DNA from: Mycobacterium sp. shizuoka-1
Lineage (GTDB): Bacteria > Actinomycetota > Actinomycetes > Mycobacteriales > Mycobacteriaceae
Assembly (NCBI RefSeq): GCF_002723835.1
Contig: NZ_BEWG01000034.1
Coordinates: forward strand, 38,555-96,144
Reading direction: 5' to 3'
Length of the DNA stretch: 57,590 bases
Shown here: piece by piece, positions 20,197 through 29,586 of the stretch
How positions within the stretch are numbered: the first letter of the stretch is position 1
Layout of the letters: the number at the start of each line of letters is the position of its first letter
The notes under the pieces: generated by a model
The model's input: only the letters and a program-made list of their open reading frames with translations
Told to the model about the DNA's origin: nothing
Database searches by the model: none
Program-made: the position numbers and the translations under genes

Positions 20197-20520
20197 TCAG
20201 CTGAAGTACTCGGGGCGGCTGACGTAGGTTTCGGTCACGAACATCACGCCGGAGGACGCATCGAGCAGGGGGCGCAGCCCGGCGAGCAGGGCGTCCGCCC
20301 GGTCTTCGGGAACCACGGTGATCAGGAGTTCCAGCGCGGCCTGCTGGTTGAACAGCAGCCGGCCCTGTCGGTACCCGTGATGCCCGAGCCCGGAGACGCC
20401 GGAGAGGCTGGTGAAACCGGTGGCGCCGACGCTGTGAATGAGCTCGCGCACCGCGGCGGCGTCGCTGCCTGCGACCACCACCTCGATCTTGATCATCTTG
20501 GTCAGTGTCGATGTCGTCAT
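20197..20520 (-). CDS. PII-like signalling protein of the dab operon
   Basis: The 107-residue protein fits the ferredoxin-like PII fold: IKIEVVVAGSDAAAVREL as first strand and helix, a Gly-rich turn (SGVSGLGHHGY), then LELLITVVPEDRADALLAGL. It lacks the GlnB/GlnK signature and the uridylylated Tyr, so it is not a classic nitrogen PII. PII-like proteins beside bicarbonate transporters (CPII, SbtB) bind bicarbonate or adenine nucleotides; I infer the same kind of role. The start overlaps the dabA stop by ATGA, which implies translational coupling. It has no cysteine pair like that of SbtB. Confidence 0.75.
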   Translation of the reverse strand: MTTSTLTKMIKIEVVVAGSDAAAVRELIHSVGATGFTSLSGVSGLGHHGYRQGRLLFNQQAALELLITVVPEDRADALLAGLRPLLDASSGVMFVTETYVSRPEYFS

Positions 20521-23069
20521 GAGACTGTCTCCTTGTCCACATTCATTGCCAGATCACAGAACCACGGCTGCCATCCGCCGCGCACCCAACGCTGCCAACC
20601 CGCCGAATCATGCTGGCGGGCAGCGACACTCACCCACTCGTTGCCGAACAGGCGCTGCAGGATGGGATTGCGGTCGATGATCATGTCGATGCGGTGCAGC
20701 GGCGCCTGGATCACCGCGAGCAGTCGCAGCGGCTCGTGGCGCAACTGCTCGCCGTCGGCGATCGACTGCCAGGGCAGCCCCAGGCGGAGATCGCCGTGGT
20801 GCCCGGCGATCACGCCGGCGGAGCCGACCACATTGTGCAGCGCCTTGGTGCCTGCCCCGAACACCTCAGGTGCGACCGACGAGAAGTAGTACTGGCAGTT
20901 GATCCACTGGGCGACCACCAGCGGCGCGGTCAGGATGGTCTCCAGGGCTGCCCCGTCGGCGTCGACGTCGGCGTCGTAGGAGTGCAGGAACGCGCGGCCG
21001 TGCAGGTTCACCGCGGCGGAGATGTCGCGGGGACCCACGATGAAGGCGGCGTTTCCGGCCAGCCCCCATTCGGGATAGACCTGGGCCCAGTCGGTCGACC
21101 GGGCGGCGACGCGGCGGGCCGCCTTCCTCGGTGTGCGGGCGCGCCGCACACCGGGCAGGGTCGAGCACCGCTCGGCCGCCAGCGCGGCGCCGGCGACGGC
21201 CAGGTCGGCGACCAACCGGTCGACGTCGGCGCGATGCCCCGGCGGGATCAGGTGCCGGTCGGCAATGGTGACCCGGTCGGTGGTGGTGTCGTGTTGCGCG
21301 GCAAGGAAGTACGTCCGATCGGGGATGTCGATGCCGACGTTGCGCAGTTCGTCACGCACCTGCGGCTGGTTCAGGATCGCCGCCGCGGTCCTGGCGTTCG
21401 GGCCGCCGGGCTGTCCCCCGCACGCCCCGCAGTCCAGGGCGGCCTGGTACGGGTTGTTCTCGGTCGAGGCGCCGTGGCCGCAGAGCACCACCAGGCGACC
21501 GAAGCCGGTGACCAGACCCATGGTGGTCAGCGCCACCTGTGCGAACAGCACCCGATCGGCCAGCGGGATGGCGTCGACGGTCAGCGCGGTCGCGGCCTCG
21601 GGCGCCACCAGCCGATGCAGCCGGCGGCGGAGCCCACCGGACAGCGCCGGAGTCAGCGTCTTGGCCGCGGCCAGCGGACCCGCCGCCCAGCCGGCGACCT
21701 CGGCGAGCGTGAACGGCGCTGCCAGTGCCTCTTTGGCGGCGTGGAACGCCGATTCGGCGCCCGCCATCCGCAGTTCACCAGACACCCGGCGAGCTGCCTG
21801 TTCGGCGGCCCGCGGCGCGGGGATCTCGGCAACGTCGTGGCTCGGCGTGATCAGGACCGGGCACAGATCGCTGGCGGCACCACCCAGCAGATCGGTGAAG
21901 CGGATCGCGACCGCGAAGAACCCGGCGAAGCCCAGCGTCCGGTAACCGCCGAGCTCCTCGAGGTGGCGGCGCAGCCCCTCGGAGCGGGTGTCGATGCAGG
22001 TCACCACCTGGGTGTCCGCGGATGTCGGACCGGCGTGCCCGTCAGCCGACTTCAGCGACAGCAGCAGTTCGTCGCGGTAGTGACCTTCGAAGGCGTTTTG
22101 CCACAACATGTTCCGCGCTGCCACCGGTAGCGCGGCGAGCACCCGTGCGGCGGCGGCGAGTTCGCTGTCGGTCACATCGGCCACGCCCCACAACCGCACC
22201 AGGTGCGCGGCGCGTTCCCTGGCCGACGGCGTCGACTCGGGCGCACGTTCGGCGCGGTGGCCGTCGCCGCTCAGGAGCACGCTCTCGTAGCTCAGCCGGA
22301 CGGCCAGATATGCCAGGGCATCGATGCCGGCGCCCCGGGCACCACACCAGTGAATGTGCGCGGCCCAACCCGGCAGGCGGGTCAGATGTGCTTGCAGGTA
22401 CGAGATCCGGGCGTCCTCGGCCACCCCGAGGGCTGCCAGCGCGGACAGCACGGCATCGTCGGCCCGCTCGGGCAGCTCGCGCAGCCGGGCCCGCACCGCG
22501 CGGGTGAGCGTGTGATCCTGCGGCGCCAGCGCCCGCCAGGCCGGGTAGAAGCCGTCGGCGCGCCCCGGCATCGGCCACGCCCCGTGACCGAAGAACGCCG
22601 CGCACCACTTGCCGGCCTGGGCGTCGATCTCGGCGGCGACCCGCGGATCGCGGCGCTCGGAATCAGTGAGGTAGCGGCGCACCGGCTGCGACTGTCCCGG
22701 GCCGTGGATCAGATCGGCTCGGATCAGGTCCACGCCGCTTACCTCCCGGCTGCCGAGCTGCAGCGCCGGCATGTCCCGCAGATTCGGGTGCCGGTGCACG
22801 ATCGCGGCGTCGAGGTCGGCGTCAGCGATCCGCCCCGAGCGATACAGCTGCCGAAAGTCGTTCAGCGACAGTGTCCCCCGCATACCGTAGAGGTCGCCGG
22901 CCCGGCGGATCGCCTGCTCGAACGGCATGGGTTCCAGGCCGGCGATGGGGTTGACCGCGATGAAAGTGGTCAGCGGATAGTGGGTCGGCAGCACCCTGGC
23001 GGCCAGCGCGACGTCACCGCGCAGGCGGGCCCGCCGACTCTCGATCGTGACGGCCTCGGTGGTGGTCAT
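20517..23069 (-). CDS. dabA: DabA (DUF2309), inorganic carbon accumulation complex subunit
   Basis: DabA is the large cytoplasmic subunit of the DAB complex, which turns CO2 into bicarbonate vectorially using the ion gradient. The 850 residues show the beta-carbonic-anhydrase-like zinc site of the family: Cys358 and Asp360 in VTCIDTRSEG, His532 in LCGHGAS and Cys547 in DCGACGG. The spacing His to Cys is 15 residues, as in the H. neapolitanus enzyme. Other family blocks are FIAVNPIAG and YFSSVAPEVFGAGTK. The frame runs on upstream through dabB, but ATG 23069, overlapping the dabB stop by ATGA, is the start. No signal peptide is seen. Confidence 0.93.
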   Translation of the reverse strand: MTTTEAVTIESRRARLRGDVALAARVLPTHYPLTTFIAVNPIAGLEPMPFEQAIRRAGDLYGMRGTLSLNDFRQLYRSGRIADADLDAAIVHRHPNLRDMPALQLGSREVSGVDLIRADLIHGPGQSQPVRRYLTDSERRDPRVAAEIDAQAGKWCAAFFGHGAWPMPGRADGFYPAWRALAPQDHTLTRAVRARLRELPERADDAVLSALAALGVAEDARISYLQAHLTRLPGWAAHIHWCGARGAGIDALAYLAVRLSYESVLLSGDGHRAERAPESTPSARERAAHLVRLWGVADVTDSELAAAARVLAALPVAARNMLWQNAFEGHYRDELLLSLKSADGHAGPTSADTQVVTCIDTRSEGLRRHLEELGGYRTLGFAGFFAVAIRFTDLLGGAASDLCPVLITPSHDVAEIPAPRAAEQAARRVSGELRMAGAESAFHAAKEALAAPFTLAEVAGWAAGPLAAAKTLTPALSGGLRRRLHRLVAPEAATALTVDAIPLADRVLFAQVALTTMGLVTGFGRLVVLCGHGASTENNPYQAALDCGACGGQPGGPNARTAAAILNQPQVRDELRNVGIDIPDRTYFLAAQHDTTTDRVTIADRHLIPPGHRADVDRLVADLAVAGAALAAERCSTLPGVRRARTPRKAARRVAARSTDWAQVYPEWGLAGNAAFIVGPRDISAAVNLHGRAFLHSYDADVDADGAALETILTAPLVVAQWINCQYYFSSVAPEVFGAGTKALHNVVGSAGVIAGHHGDLRLGLPWQSIADGEQLRHEPLRLLAVIQAPLHRIDMIIDRNPILQRLFGNEWVSVAARQHDSAGWQRWVRGGWQPWFCDLAMNVDKETVS

Positions 23070-24595
23070 GACTGTGCTCCTGTCAGGTGAGCGGGCAGGG
23101 TTGGGGTGACGTATCCGGCACTCAGCGCGCGGGCGTAGACCGCGCGGTGCAGCGCGGTATCGGGCAACCGGCGCAGCACCGCCAGCGGTGCCAGCACCGC
23201 GGCCACGCCCGCCACGACCAGCCAGGCCAGCGCGGTGGGTGGCGCGGCGGCCGGCAGCGCCGGGCCCAGGAAGTGGCCGACGGAGGTGACCAGGCCCAGG
23301 TAGGCGACGGCGACCGGAAGCAGCACCGCCATCGCGGCGGCGGCTGCGGTGATGCTGCGGCGCCGCGCCAGCCAACCCCACGTGGCGACCGTGCCGGTGA
23401 CCCAGGCGAACAGCAGCAGGGCATGTTCGGCGGTGTGGGCGCCGGGTGGCAGCGGGATCGTCCGCACCGCCGCGTACAGCGCGAGGGCCGGCATCACCGC
23501 GGCGGTGATCGCGGTGGCGACCCGCCGTCGCCGGCTCATCGCCGCCGCGGGCGGCCGCGCGGCCGCGCGCCGGCGCTCGGCGATCGCCGATCCCGAGGAC
23601 AGGAACAGCGTCGCCTTGTAGAAGCCGTGTGCGACCAGGTGGAAGATGGTGGCGGCCCACAGGCCCAGACCGCAGGTGAGGATCATGAAGCCCATCTGTG
23701 CGGTGGTCGAATGGGCCAGTGCGCCTTTGACATCCGGTTTCACCAGCATGACGACGGCGCCGTAGGTGAGCGTGGCGGCGCCGGCCGCGATCGTCAGGCC
23801 GCGGGCCAGTTCGCCGCTGGCCAACGGGGCCAGCCGGACCAGCAGTATGCCGCCGGCGTTGATGACCCCGGCGTGCAGCATGGCCGACACCGGGGTGGGC
23901 GCGGCGAGTGTGGCAGGCAGCCAGCGGTGGAAGGGGATCTGCCCCGACCGGGACAGTGCCGCGACCACCACCAGGGCGGCGATCACCGGCGCCAGCGGGC
24001 CCTGGAGTTCGGCGGTTCCGAACGCGCGCAGGTCGATCGACCCCCAGGTCGCGGTCGCCATCGCCACCGCGGCCCACAGCGCGAGGTCGCCGATCAGGAA
24101 TGCCGTGGCGGTGCGCCGCACCCCGTCGCGCGCGGCGGGCAGGTGCCAGTACATGCCCAGCAGGAGGCAGAGCGCGACACCGGCGATGGTCCAGCTGACG
24201 GCGAGGCTGAGAAGCGTCGCGGCGGTCACCAGGCCGGCTGATGCGGCGGTCAGCAGGGCGGCTCCGGCGGTGAACCACGGGGCACGCCGGTCGCCGGTCA
24301 GGTAGCGCACCCCGAAGAGCTGGACCACCGCGCTGACGCCGAAGACCAGGATCAGCAGCACCGCCGCCAGCCGGTCGACGCTCACCACGAGAGCACCGGC
24401 GACGGCCGTGGTCGGTGTTCCGCGACCGGCTTGCACGGCGAGGATGCCGGCGCAGAGCAGGCCGAGGCCCGCTGCCAGCGCACCGCCGTAGCCCAGCGCA
24501 CGGGCGTGGTGCCGGCCGGAGAAGGCCGCGACCAGCGCGAACGCTGCCGGCGCAACCAGCATTGTCACGAGGAGCGCAGTGGAGTCGGTCAACAT
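23066..24595 (-). CDS. dabB: DabB, proton-conducting membrane subunit (NuoL-like)
   Basis: DabB is the membrane partner of DabA and is related to NuoL/MrpA subunits. The 509 residues are almost wholly hydrophobic, with 12 or more membrane helices. Family blocks are SRSGQIPFHRWLPATLAAP, TPVSAMLHAGVINAGG, and HLVAHGFYKATLFLSSG, which carry the Lys and His residues of the proton path. It is not part of a complex I operon: no nuo genes are near. Start ATG 24595 is preferred over TTG 24604, because a TAATTT box lies 7 nt upstream. The next gene, dabA, overlaps by ATGA. Confidence 0.92.
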   Translation of the reverse strand: MLTDSTALLVTMLVAPAAFALVAAFSGRHHARALGYGGALAAGLGLLCAGILAVQAGRGTPTTAVAGALVVSVDRLAAVLLILVFGVSAVVQLFGVRYLTGDRRAPWFTAGAALLTAASAGLVTAATLLSLAVSWTIAGVALCLLLGMYWHLPAARDGVRRTATAFLIGDLALWAAVAMATATWGSIDLRAFGTAELQGPLAPVIAALVVVAALSRSGQIPFHRWLPATLAAPTPVSAMLHAGVINAGGILLVRLAPLASGELARGLTIAAGAATLTYGAVVMLVKPDVKGALAHSTTAQMGFMILTCGLGLWAATIFHLVAHGFYKATLFLSSGSAIAERRRAAARPPAAAMSRRRRVATAITAAVMPALALYAAVRTIPLPPGAHTAEHALLLFAWVTGTVATWGWLARRRSITAAAAAMAVLLPVAVAYLGLVTSVGHFLGPALPAAAPPTALAWLVVAGVAAVLAPLAVLRRLPDTALHRAVYARALSAGYVTPTLPAHLTGAQS

Positions 24596-24602
24596 GCGAC
24601 AC

Positions 24603-24627
24603 AAATTACGTGTATTGAGATACGTGT
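24603..24627. promoter_or_regulatory. dabB promoter with direct-repeat operator candidate
   Basis: On the minus strand TAATTT (24608 to 24603) ends 7 nt before the dabB ATG. Just upstream are two direct copies of ACACGTA (24613 to 24607 and 24627 to 24621), 14 bp apart, covering the -35 zone. GACAC (24598-24602) and GTGTC (24626-24630) frame the region as an inverted repeat. This is a likely binding site for the divergent winged-helix regulator. Confidence 0.45.
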
Positions 24628-24708
24628 GTCAAGCTTCGGGAAACAAATGTCTCCTGTGTCTCGCGCGCCGACGGGCGAGTGACATTTCGTGTCTTGTCAA
24701 TGCCGAAC

Positions 24709-24714
24709 TACGAT
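24709..24714 (+). promoter_or_regulatory. Leaderless promoter of the dab regulator gene
   Basis: TACGAT ends 6 nt before the ATG at 24721 and decides between this start and an upstream in-frame ATG at 24679. Confidence 0.5.
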
Positions 24715-24720
24715 TCAGGT

Positions 24721-25035
24721 ATGGCGGAGTGGACGTTCCTGACCAATCACGCGCACACTCTGCTGTGCATCGCGCGCGACCCGGGCATCCGGCTACGCGA
24801 TGTCGCCGAGCGCGTCGGAGTCACCGAACGAGCTGCTCAACGCATCGTCAGTGACCTGGTCGAGGCCGGTTACCTGGACCGGCTGCGGGAAGGCCGGCGC
24901 AACTACTACCGCATCCGCGCGGATCGGCCGCTGCGCCACCCCGTCGAGCGGGGCCACCGGATCGGCGAGATCCTGGCGGTGTTGCACGAGCCGAAAGAGG
25001 CCGTCGTGGGCTCCGGAGAGCACCCGACGGCGTAG
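24721..25035 (+). CDS. Winged helix-turn-helix regulator, divergent from dabBA
   Basis: The 104-residue protein is a single winged-helix domain. GIRLRDVAERVGVTERAAQR reads as the helix-turn-helix, and DLVEAGYLDRLREGRRNYYRI as the recognition helix and wing, as in MarR/ArsR-like regulators. The C-terminal tail is short, with no ligand domain and no metal-binding Cys cluster. The start at 24721 is chosen because of the -10 box 6 nt before it. Its place opposite dabB, with repeats between, suggests that it controls the dab operon; the signal is unknown. Confidence 0.8.
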   Translation: MAEWTFLTNHAHTLLCIARDPGIRLRDVAERVGVTERAAQRIVSDLVEAGYLDRLREGRRNYYRIRADRPLRHPVERGHRIGEILAVLHEPKEAVVGSGEHPTA

Positions 25036-25044
25036 CGAACCCTT

Positions 25045-25911
25045 CTAGGCGTCGAGCTCCAGATCCTTGCGGAACCGGCGCAGCCCGTCGATCTTGTCGG
25101 CGAGCGGAGCGTGCATGTCGCAGTAGAACATCCACGGCATCGTCACGATGCCGGTGATCCCAGCGGCGGCTGCCTGCTCGTACTGCGGGATGGTGAACGC
25201 GTCGGTCAACGGTGTCAGGATCTCGTAACCGTCCATCGTCAAGCCGTTTTCGGCGCGCAGCTCGCGCAGCTTCTCGACCCGCACGATCGCCTGCTCCAGG
25301 CTGATCAGGTCGCCGATCCAGCCGTCCAGGCGCGCCGCGCGCCGCAGCGCGATGTCCGACAGCCCCCCGCTGTAGACGGGGATGTGCGGCGGCGTCGGCA
25401 TCATCTCCAGCCGCGGAGTCTGGTAGAACTCACCATCGAACTCCGTCCAGCCGGGCGCCCAGAGCGCACGCATCAGCTCGATCATCTCGTCGGTGCGTTT
25501 ACCCCGCTTGGCGAACTGCTGGCCCATCAACGTGAACTCTTCTTCGCACCAGCCGACGCCGATGCCCAGCTCGACCCGGCCGTCGGCGAGATAGGCGGCG
25601 GTGCCGATGGATTTGGCTGCCGAATAGGGATCACGCATGCCCGGGATGTAGACCGTCGTGACGAACTTGAGTCGCTCGGTCGCCTGCGCCAGCGAGCCGA
25701 CCAGCACCCACGGGTCGGGCCAGTCGGTGAACGGCTGCCAGCGCCGCTCGCCGTTCTTGGTGTACGGGTATGGGGTGGCCAGGGTTTCGAGGTTCACCAC
25801 ATGGTCGGGAATGCCGAGCCCGTCATAGCCCAAGTCATCGGCCGCCTTGGCGATCTCCAAGATCTCGCGGGTCTCCAGGAACGCGACGCTGACATAGAAC
25901 TTGAGGTTCAT
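25045..25911 (-). CDS. F420-dependent LLM-class oxidoreductase
   Basis: The 288-residue protein is of the luciferase-like monooxygenase class in its F420-using branch. DLGYDGLGIPDHVV, FVTTVYIPGMRDPYSAAKS and GRVELGIGVGWCEEEF are the diagnostic blocks around the cofactor pocket. Mycobacteria make F420, so that cofactor is more likely than FMN; the substrate is unknown. The start overlaps the stop of the thioesterase gene by ATGA, which makes a two-gene operon. Confidence 0.88.
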   Translation of the reverse strand: MNLKFYVSVAFLETREILEIAKAADDLGYDGLGIPDHVVNLETLATPYPYTKNGERRWQPFTDWPDPWVLVGSLAQATERLKFVTTVYIPGMRDPYSAAKSIGTAAYLADGRVELGIGVGWCEEEFTLMGQQFAKRGKRTDEMIELMRALWAPGWTEFDGEFYQTPRLEMMPTPPHIPVYSGGLSDIALRRAARLDGWIGDLISLEQAIVRVEKLRELRAENGLTMDGYEILTPLTDAFTIPQYEQAAAAGITGIVTMPWMFYCDMHAPLADKIDGLRRFRKDLELDA

Positions 25912-26567
25912 CCGGCGACAGCCTCCGACTCGCTACGCTCCTCGCCGATGTCCCTGGCCCATGCCGGCATGATGAAAACTCCTTCTGCTTCGACGGTCGG
26001 TCCTTGTGCGTCGCTGATGAATCCGCGCGCGTAGGTTTTGTAGCCCTCGGTGCGCTCGACCCAGGCCTCGCCCCGCAGCGCCCCTAAAGGCGTGCCGCGC
26101 AAGTACTTCAGGGTGATGGTTCCGGTGAATTTGGGCTTGCTGAGTTGATGGGTGGCGACCTCACCGAGCAGCTGATCGAGCAGCAGCGCGGAGATCCCGC
26201 CGTGCACCAGACCGGGTGGCCCCTCGTAGACCGGCCCGAGGGTGAACTCGGTCCAGACCCGGCCGTCCTCGTGGTGGGTGGTCATCGGCGGCGCCAGCGG
26301 ATTGTGCTGGCCCACAGCGGGATTGCGCCATACCACCGGCAATCCCGTCTCGGCGTGGCGCAATGTCCGCGGCCGGTCGGTGGGGGTCCGCTCCAGCATC
26401 GCGGTGACCTCGTCGATGGTCTGCCGGGCGGCCAGGATCGTCTCTTCGTCGGCGCCGCTGTGCAGGCTGGCCTCGATGAGCCTGCGCACCGACTGCGCCA
26501 GCGGCTCATGCAGGGCCTTGATCCGGTCGTGTTCGTCGGCGCTGATCACGCCCCAGTCGAAATCCAT
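25908..26567 (-). CDS. PaaI-type hotdog thioesterase
   Basis: The 219-residue protein has a hotdog domain in about residues 90-200: PGLVHGGISALLLDQLLG is the PaaI/4HBT signature with the conserved Gly-Gly helix, and TGTITLKYLRGTPLG the following strands. The N-terminal 80 residues are helical and probably a dimerisation part. Acyl-CoA hydrolysis is the expected reaction. The C-terminal tail EERSESEAV is encoded by a GGAGCGTAGCG motif also seen elsewhere in the window, and may be a late addition. It is cotranscribed with the F420 oxidoreductase gene. Confidence 0.84.
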   Translation of the reverse strand: MDFDWGVISADEHDRIKALHEPLAQSVRRLIEASLHSGADEETILAARQTIDEVTAMLERTPTDRPRTLRHAETGLPVVWRNPAVGQHNPLAPPMTTHHEDGRVWTEFTLGPVYEGPPGLVHGGISALLLDQLLGEVATHQLSKPKFTGTITLKYLRGTPLGALRGEAWVERTEGYKTYARGFISDAQGPTVEAEGVFIMPAWARDIGEERSESEAVAG

Positions 26568-26582
26568 CGCCGGTGGTGACCC

Positions 26583-29555
26583 CTAATCTCCGAATACCCG
26601 CAGTACCACGGCCTTTGCCCGCCGTGTCACCCGCAGATAGTTGTCCAGGAACTCGCCGCCGTCGTCACTGTGCCAGCCCGCGGCGACCGCCACCGCGTTG
26701 AGCTGGCGGCCCGGTCCCGGCAGCTGATCGGTGGGCTTGCCCCGCACCAGCACCAGTGCGTTGCGGGCTCTGGTCGCGGTGAGCCAGGCAGCGCGTAGCA
26801 GCTCCACGTCCTCTTCGGCCAGCAACTCGGCGGCCCCGATCGCGTCCAGCGTCTCCAACGTCGAGGTGTTGTGCAGCGCGGGAACGTGGTGGGCATGGCG
26901 CAACTGGAGCAGCTGGACGGTCCATTCGACGTCGGCCAGTCCCCCACGGCCGAGCTTGGTATGGGTGTTCGGGTCGGCGCCGCGGGGCAACCGCTCGGCG
27001 TCCACGCGGGCTTTGATCCGGCGGATCTCCTGTACCGCTTCGGCCGATACGCCGCCGGCCGGGTAGCGGGTCTTGTCCACCATCAGCAGGAAGCGGTGCC
27101 CGAGATCCATGTCGCCGGCCACCCGATGCGCCCGCAACAGGGCCTGGATCTCCCAGGGCTGCGCCCACTGCGCGTAGTACGCCTCGTAGGAGGCCAAGGT
27201 GCGGACCAGCGGCCCCTGACGTCCCTCCGGCCGCAGATTGGCGTCGACCTCCAAAGGCGGGTCGGCGCTGGGTGTTCCGAGCAGGGTACGCACCTGCTCC
27301 GCCACCGTCACCGACCATTTCACGGCGCGCGACTCCTCGACTCCGGGCGCGGCCTCGCAGACGAACATCACGTCGGCGTCCGAACCGTAGCCCAGTTCCC
27401 CACCCCCGAGCCGGCCCATGCCGATCACGGCGAGCTTGGCCGGCACGGCGCCGTCGGGCGGGGTGTTGGCCCGGATCACCGCATCCAGCGCCGACTGCAG
27501 CACCGCCACCCACACCGAGGTCAGCGCCCCGCACACGTCGCGGACCTCCAGCATTCCCAGCAGGTCGGCCGACGCCACCCGGGCCAGTTCCCGTCGCCGC
27601 AGGGTGCGCGCGGCGGCGATCGCCCGGATCGGGTCGGGATGTCGCGCAGTGGAGGCGATCAGCGCCCGGGCGACCCCCTCGGGCTCGACGTCGAGCAGCT
27701 TGGGACCGGACGGTCCGTCGGCGTACTGCGCGATCACCTCCGGAGCGCGCATCAGCAGCTCGGGCACGTAGGCCGAGGTGCCGAGCACTCGCATCAACCG
27801 CTTGGCCACTGCGCTCTCGTCGCGCAAAGTGCTCAGATACCAACGATGTTCGGACAGTGCCTCGCTGATCCGCCGGTAGGCCAGCAGCCCGCTGTCCGGG
27901 TCCGGGGCATCCGACAACCAGTCCAGCAGGCGGGGCAGCAACACCGACTGCACCCGGCCGCGACGCCCGCTCTGGTTGACCAGAGAAGACAGGTGGGTCA
28001 GGGCGCTCTGCGGGCCCTCGTAGCCCAGCGCGGCCAGCTGTCGCTCGGCGGCCGCCGGTGACAACCCCGCCGCGAGGCCTTCGACCGACGGGCCGACCGA
28101 TTCCAGCAGCGGTTGGTAGAAGAGCTTGGCGTGCAACCGCGATACCCGAAGGTTCTGGCGTTTGATCTCCTCGCGCAGCACACCGAGCGCATCGTGGGTG
28201 CCGTCGGGACGCATGTGCGCGGCGCGGGCCAGCCAGCGCAGCCCCTCTTCGTCCTCGGCCGGGGGCAGCATGTGGGTCCGCTTGAGCCGCTGCAACTGCA
28301 GCCGATGTTCGAGCAGTCGCAGGAATTCGTAGGACGCGGTCAGGTTGGCGGCGTCGTCGCGCCCGACGTAACCACCGGCACCGAGCGCCGCCAGCGCGTC
28401 GACGGTCGAAGCCACGTGCAGTGAGCTGTCGGTGCGGCCGTGCACCAATTGCAGGAGCTGGACTGCGAATTCGACGTCGCGCAGGCCGCCGGTGCCGAGT
28501 TTGATCTCGCGGTCCCGCACGTCGGCGGGCACCAGGGCCTCCACCCGGCGGCGCATGGCCTGCACCTCGGACACGAAATCCTCGCGTTCGCAGGCGGTCC
28601 ACACCATCGGCATCAGGGCGGCCATGTACTGCCGGCCCAGCTCGGCGTCGCCGACCGCCGGCCTGGCCTTCAGCAGTGCCTGGAACTCCCAGGTCTTGGC
28701 CCACCGCTGGTAGTAGGCGATGTGGGAATCGAGGGTGCGCACCAGCGCGCCCTGCTTGCCCTCGGGGCGCAGGGCGGCGTCCACTTCGAAGAAGGTGTCC
28801 GACGCCAGCCGCATCATCTCCCCGGCCACCCGGGTGGTCACCGGGTCGGCGTCCTCCCCGACGAAGATGACGTCGACGTCGCTGACGTAGTTCAGTTCCC
28901 GCGCACCGCATTTGCCCATGGCGATGACGGCCAGCCGCGGTGCGGGCGCACCGTCTTTGCACACCGTGGCCACCGCCACCTTCAGCGCGGCATCCAGCGC
29001 CGCGTCGGCGATGTCCGACAGGTGTGCGCCGATCGTGGAGAACGCCGGCACCGGTTCGTTCTCGACGGTCGGCGCCAGGTCCAGGCCGGCCAGGATCAAC
29101 AGCTGATCGCGGTAGCAGGTCCGCAGCGCAGGCATGATGGCGGCTGGGGCGGTGCCGACTTCGGCGATGCAGTCGTCGAACGTGCGGCGCAGCGCGGCCG
29201 CGTCGGGCAGGGTCACCGCGCCCTCGAGCAGGTGCCACGACTGCGGGTTGGCGACCAGGTGATCGCCGAGGGCCAGCGAGGAGCCGATCACCGCGAACAG
29301 CCGGCCGCGCAGCCCACGGTCCTTGAGCAGTGCGGAATTCAGCTGCTGCCAGTCGCCCTCCAGCGCGTCGGCCAGCCGGATCATCGTCTGCAGAGCGACG
29401 TCGGCGTCAGGCGCCCGCGACAGCGACCACAGCAGTTCGACGTGGGCGTCGGTGTCCCAGCCCAGCCGGGCCAGGTCGGCCGCGGCGGAGGGCTCGACCA
29501 GACCGAGTCGGCCCACGCTGGGAACGCGTGGGCGCTGGGTCGCTGGTTTGGCCAC
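26583..29555 (-). CDS. glnE: Glutamine synthetase adenylyltransferase / adenylyl-removing enzyme GlnE
   Basis: GlnE adds AMP to, and removes it from, the Tyr of GlnA1 (Tyr406 here). The 990-residue protein has two nucleotidyltransferase domains: the N-terminal one with [17 protein letters not shown] near residue 213 (removal) and the C-terminal one with [18 protein letters not shown] near residue 713 (transfer). Each has the SDxD metal site. The frame allows GTG 29561 and GTG 29555; the latter is chosen because TACCGT lies 7 nt upstream, only 1 nt from the other. glnA2 is just upstream on the same strand. Confidence 0.97.
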   Translation of the reverse strand: MAKPATQRPRVPSVGRLGLVEPSAAADLARLGWDTDAHVELLWSLSRAPDADVALQTMIRLADALEGDWQQLNSALLKDRGLRGRLFAVIGSSLALGDHLVANPQSWHLLEGAVTLPDAAALRRTFDDCIAEVGTAPAAIMPALRTCYRDQLLILAGLDLAPTVENEPVPAFSTIGAHLSDIADAALDAALKVAVATVCKDGAPAPRLAVIAMGKCGARELNYVSDVDVIFVGEDADPVTTRVAGEMMRLASDTFFEVDAALRPEGKQGALVRTLDSHIAYYQRWAKTWEFQALLKARPAVGDAELGRQYMAALMPMVWTACEREDFVSEVQAMRRRVEALVPADVRDREIKLGTGGLRDVEFAVQLLQLVHGRTDSSLHVASTVDALAALGAGGYVGRDDAANLTASYEFLRLLEHRLQLQRLKRTHMLPPAEDEEGLRWLARAAHMRPDGTHDALGVLREEIKRQNLRVSRLHAKLFYQPLLESVGPSVEGLAAGLSPAAAERQLAALGYEGPQSALTHLSSLVNQSGRRGRVQSVLLPRLLDWLSDAPDPDSGLLAYRRISEALSEHRWYLSTLRDESAVAKRLMRVLGTSAYVPELLMRAPEVIAQYADGPSGPKLLDVEPEGVARALIASTARHPDPIRAIAAARTLRRRELARVASADLLGMLEVRDVCGALTSVWVAVLQSALDAVIRANTPPDGAVPAKLAVIGMGRLGGGELGYGSDADVMFVCEAAPGVEESRAVKWSVTVAEQVRTLLGTPSADPPLEVDANLRPEGRQGPLVRTLASYEAYYAQWAQPWEIQALLRAHRVAGDMDLGHRFLLMVDKTRYPAGGVSAEAVQEIRRIKARVDAERLPRGADPNTHTKLGRGGLADVEWTVQLLQLRHAHHVPALHNTSTLETLDAIGAAELLAEEDVELLRAAWLTATRARNALVLVRGKPTDQLPGPGRQLNAVAVAAGWHSDDGGEFLDNYLRVTRRAKAVVLRVFGD

Positions 29556-29562
29556 GTGCACG

Positions 29563-29568
29563 ACGGTA
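29563..29568 (-). promoter_or_regulatory. Leaderless promoter of glnE
   Basis: TACCGT on the minus strand ends 7 nt before GTG 29555. It lies in the 26-bp gap after glnA2 (31 bp with the chosen start), so glnE may be made both from glnA2 read-through and from this box. Confidence 0.4.
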
Positions 29569-29586
29569 GCGCACGCCCCGATGCCG

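Noticed and set aside
20517..24602. A single 1361-codon frame that would fuse dabB and dabA
   Set aside because: The upstream 511 codons are an Arg/Pro-rich shadow of dabB in another frame; the true dabA starts at 23069 and overlaps dabB by 4 bases.
19137..26567. Genomic island with mobile element ends
   Set aside because: No integrase, transposase, tRNA target or direct flanking repeats were seen around the accessory block; base composition looks like that of its neighbours by eye.
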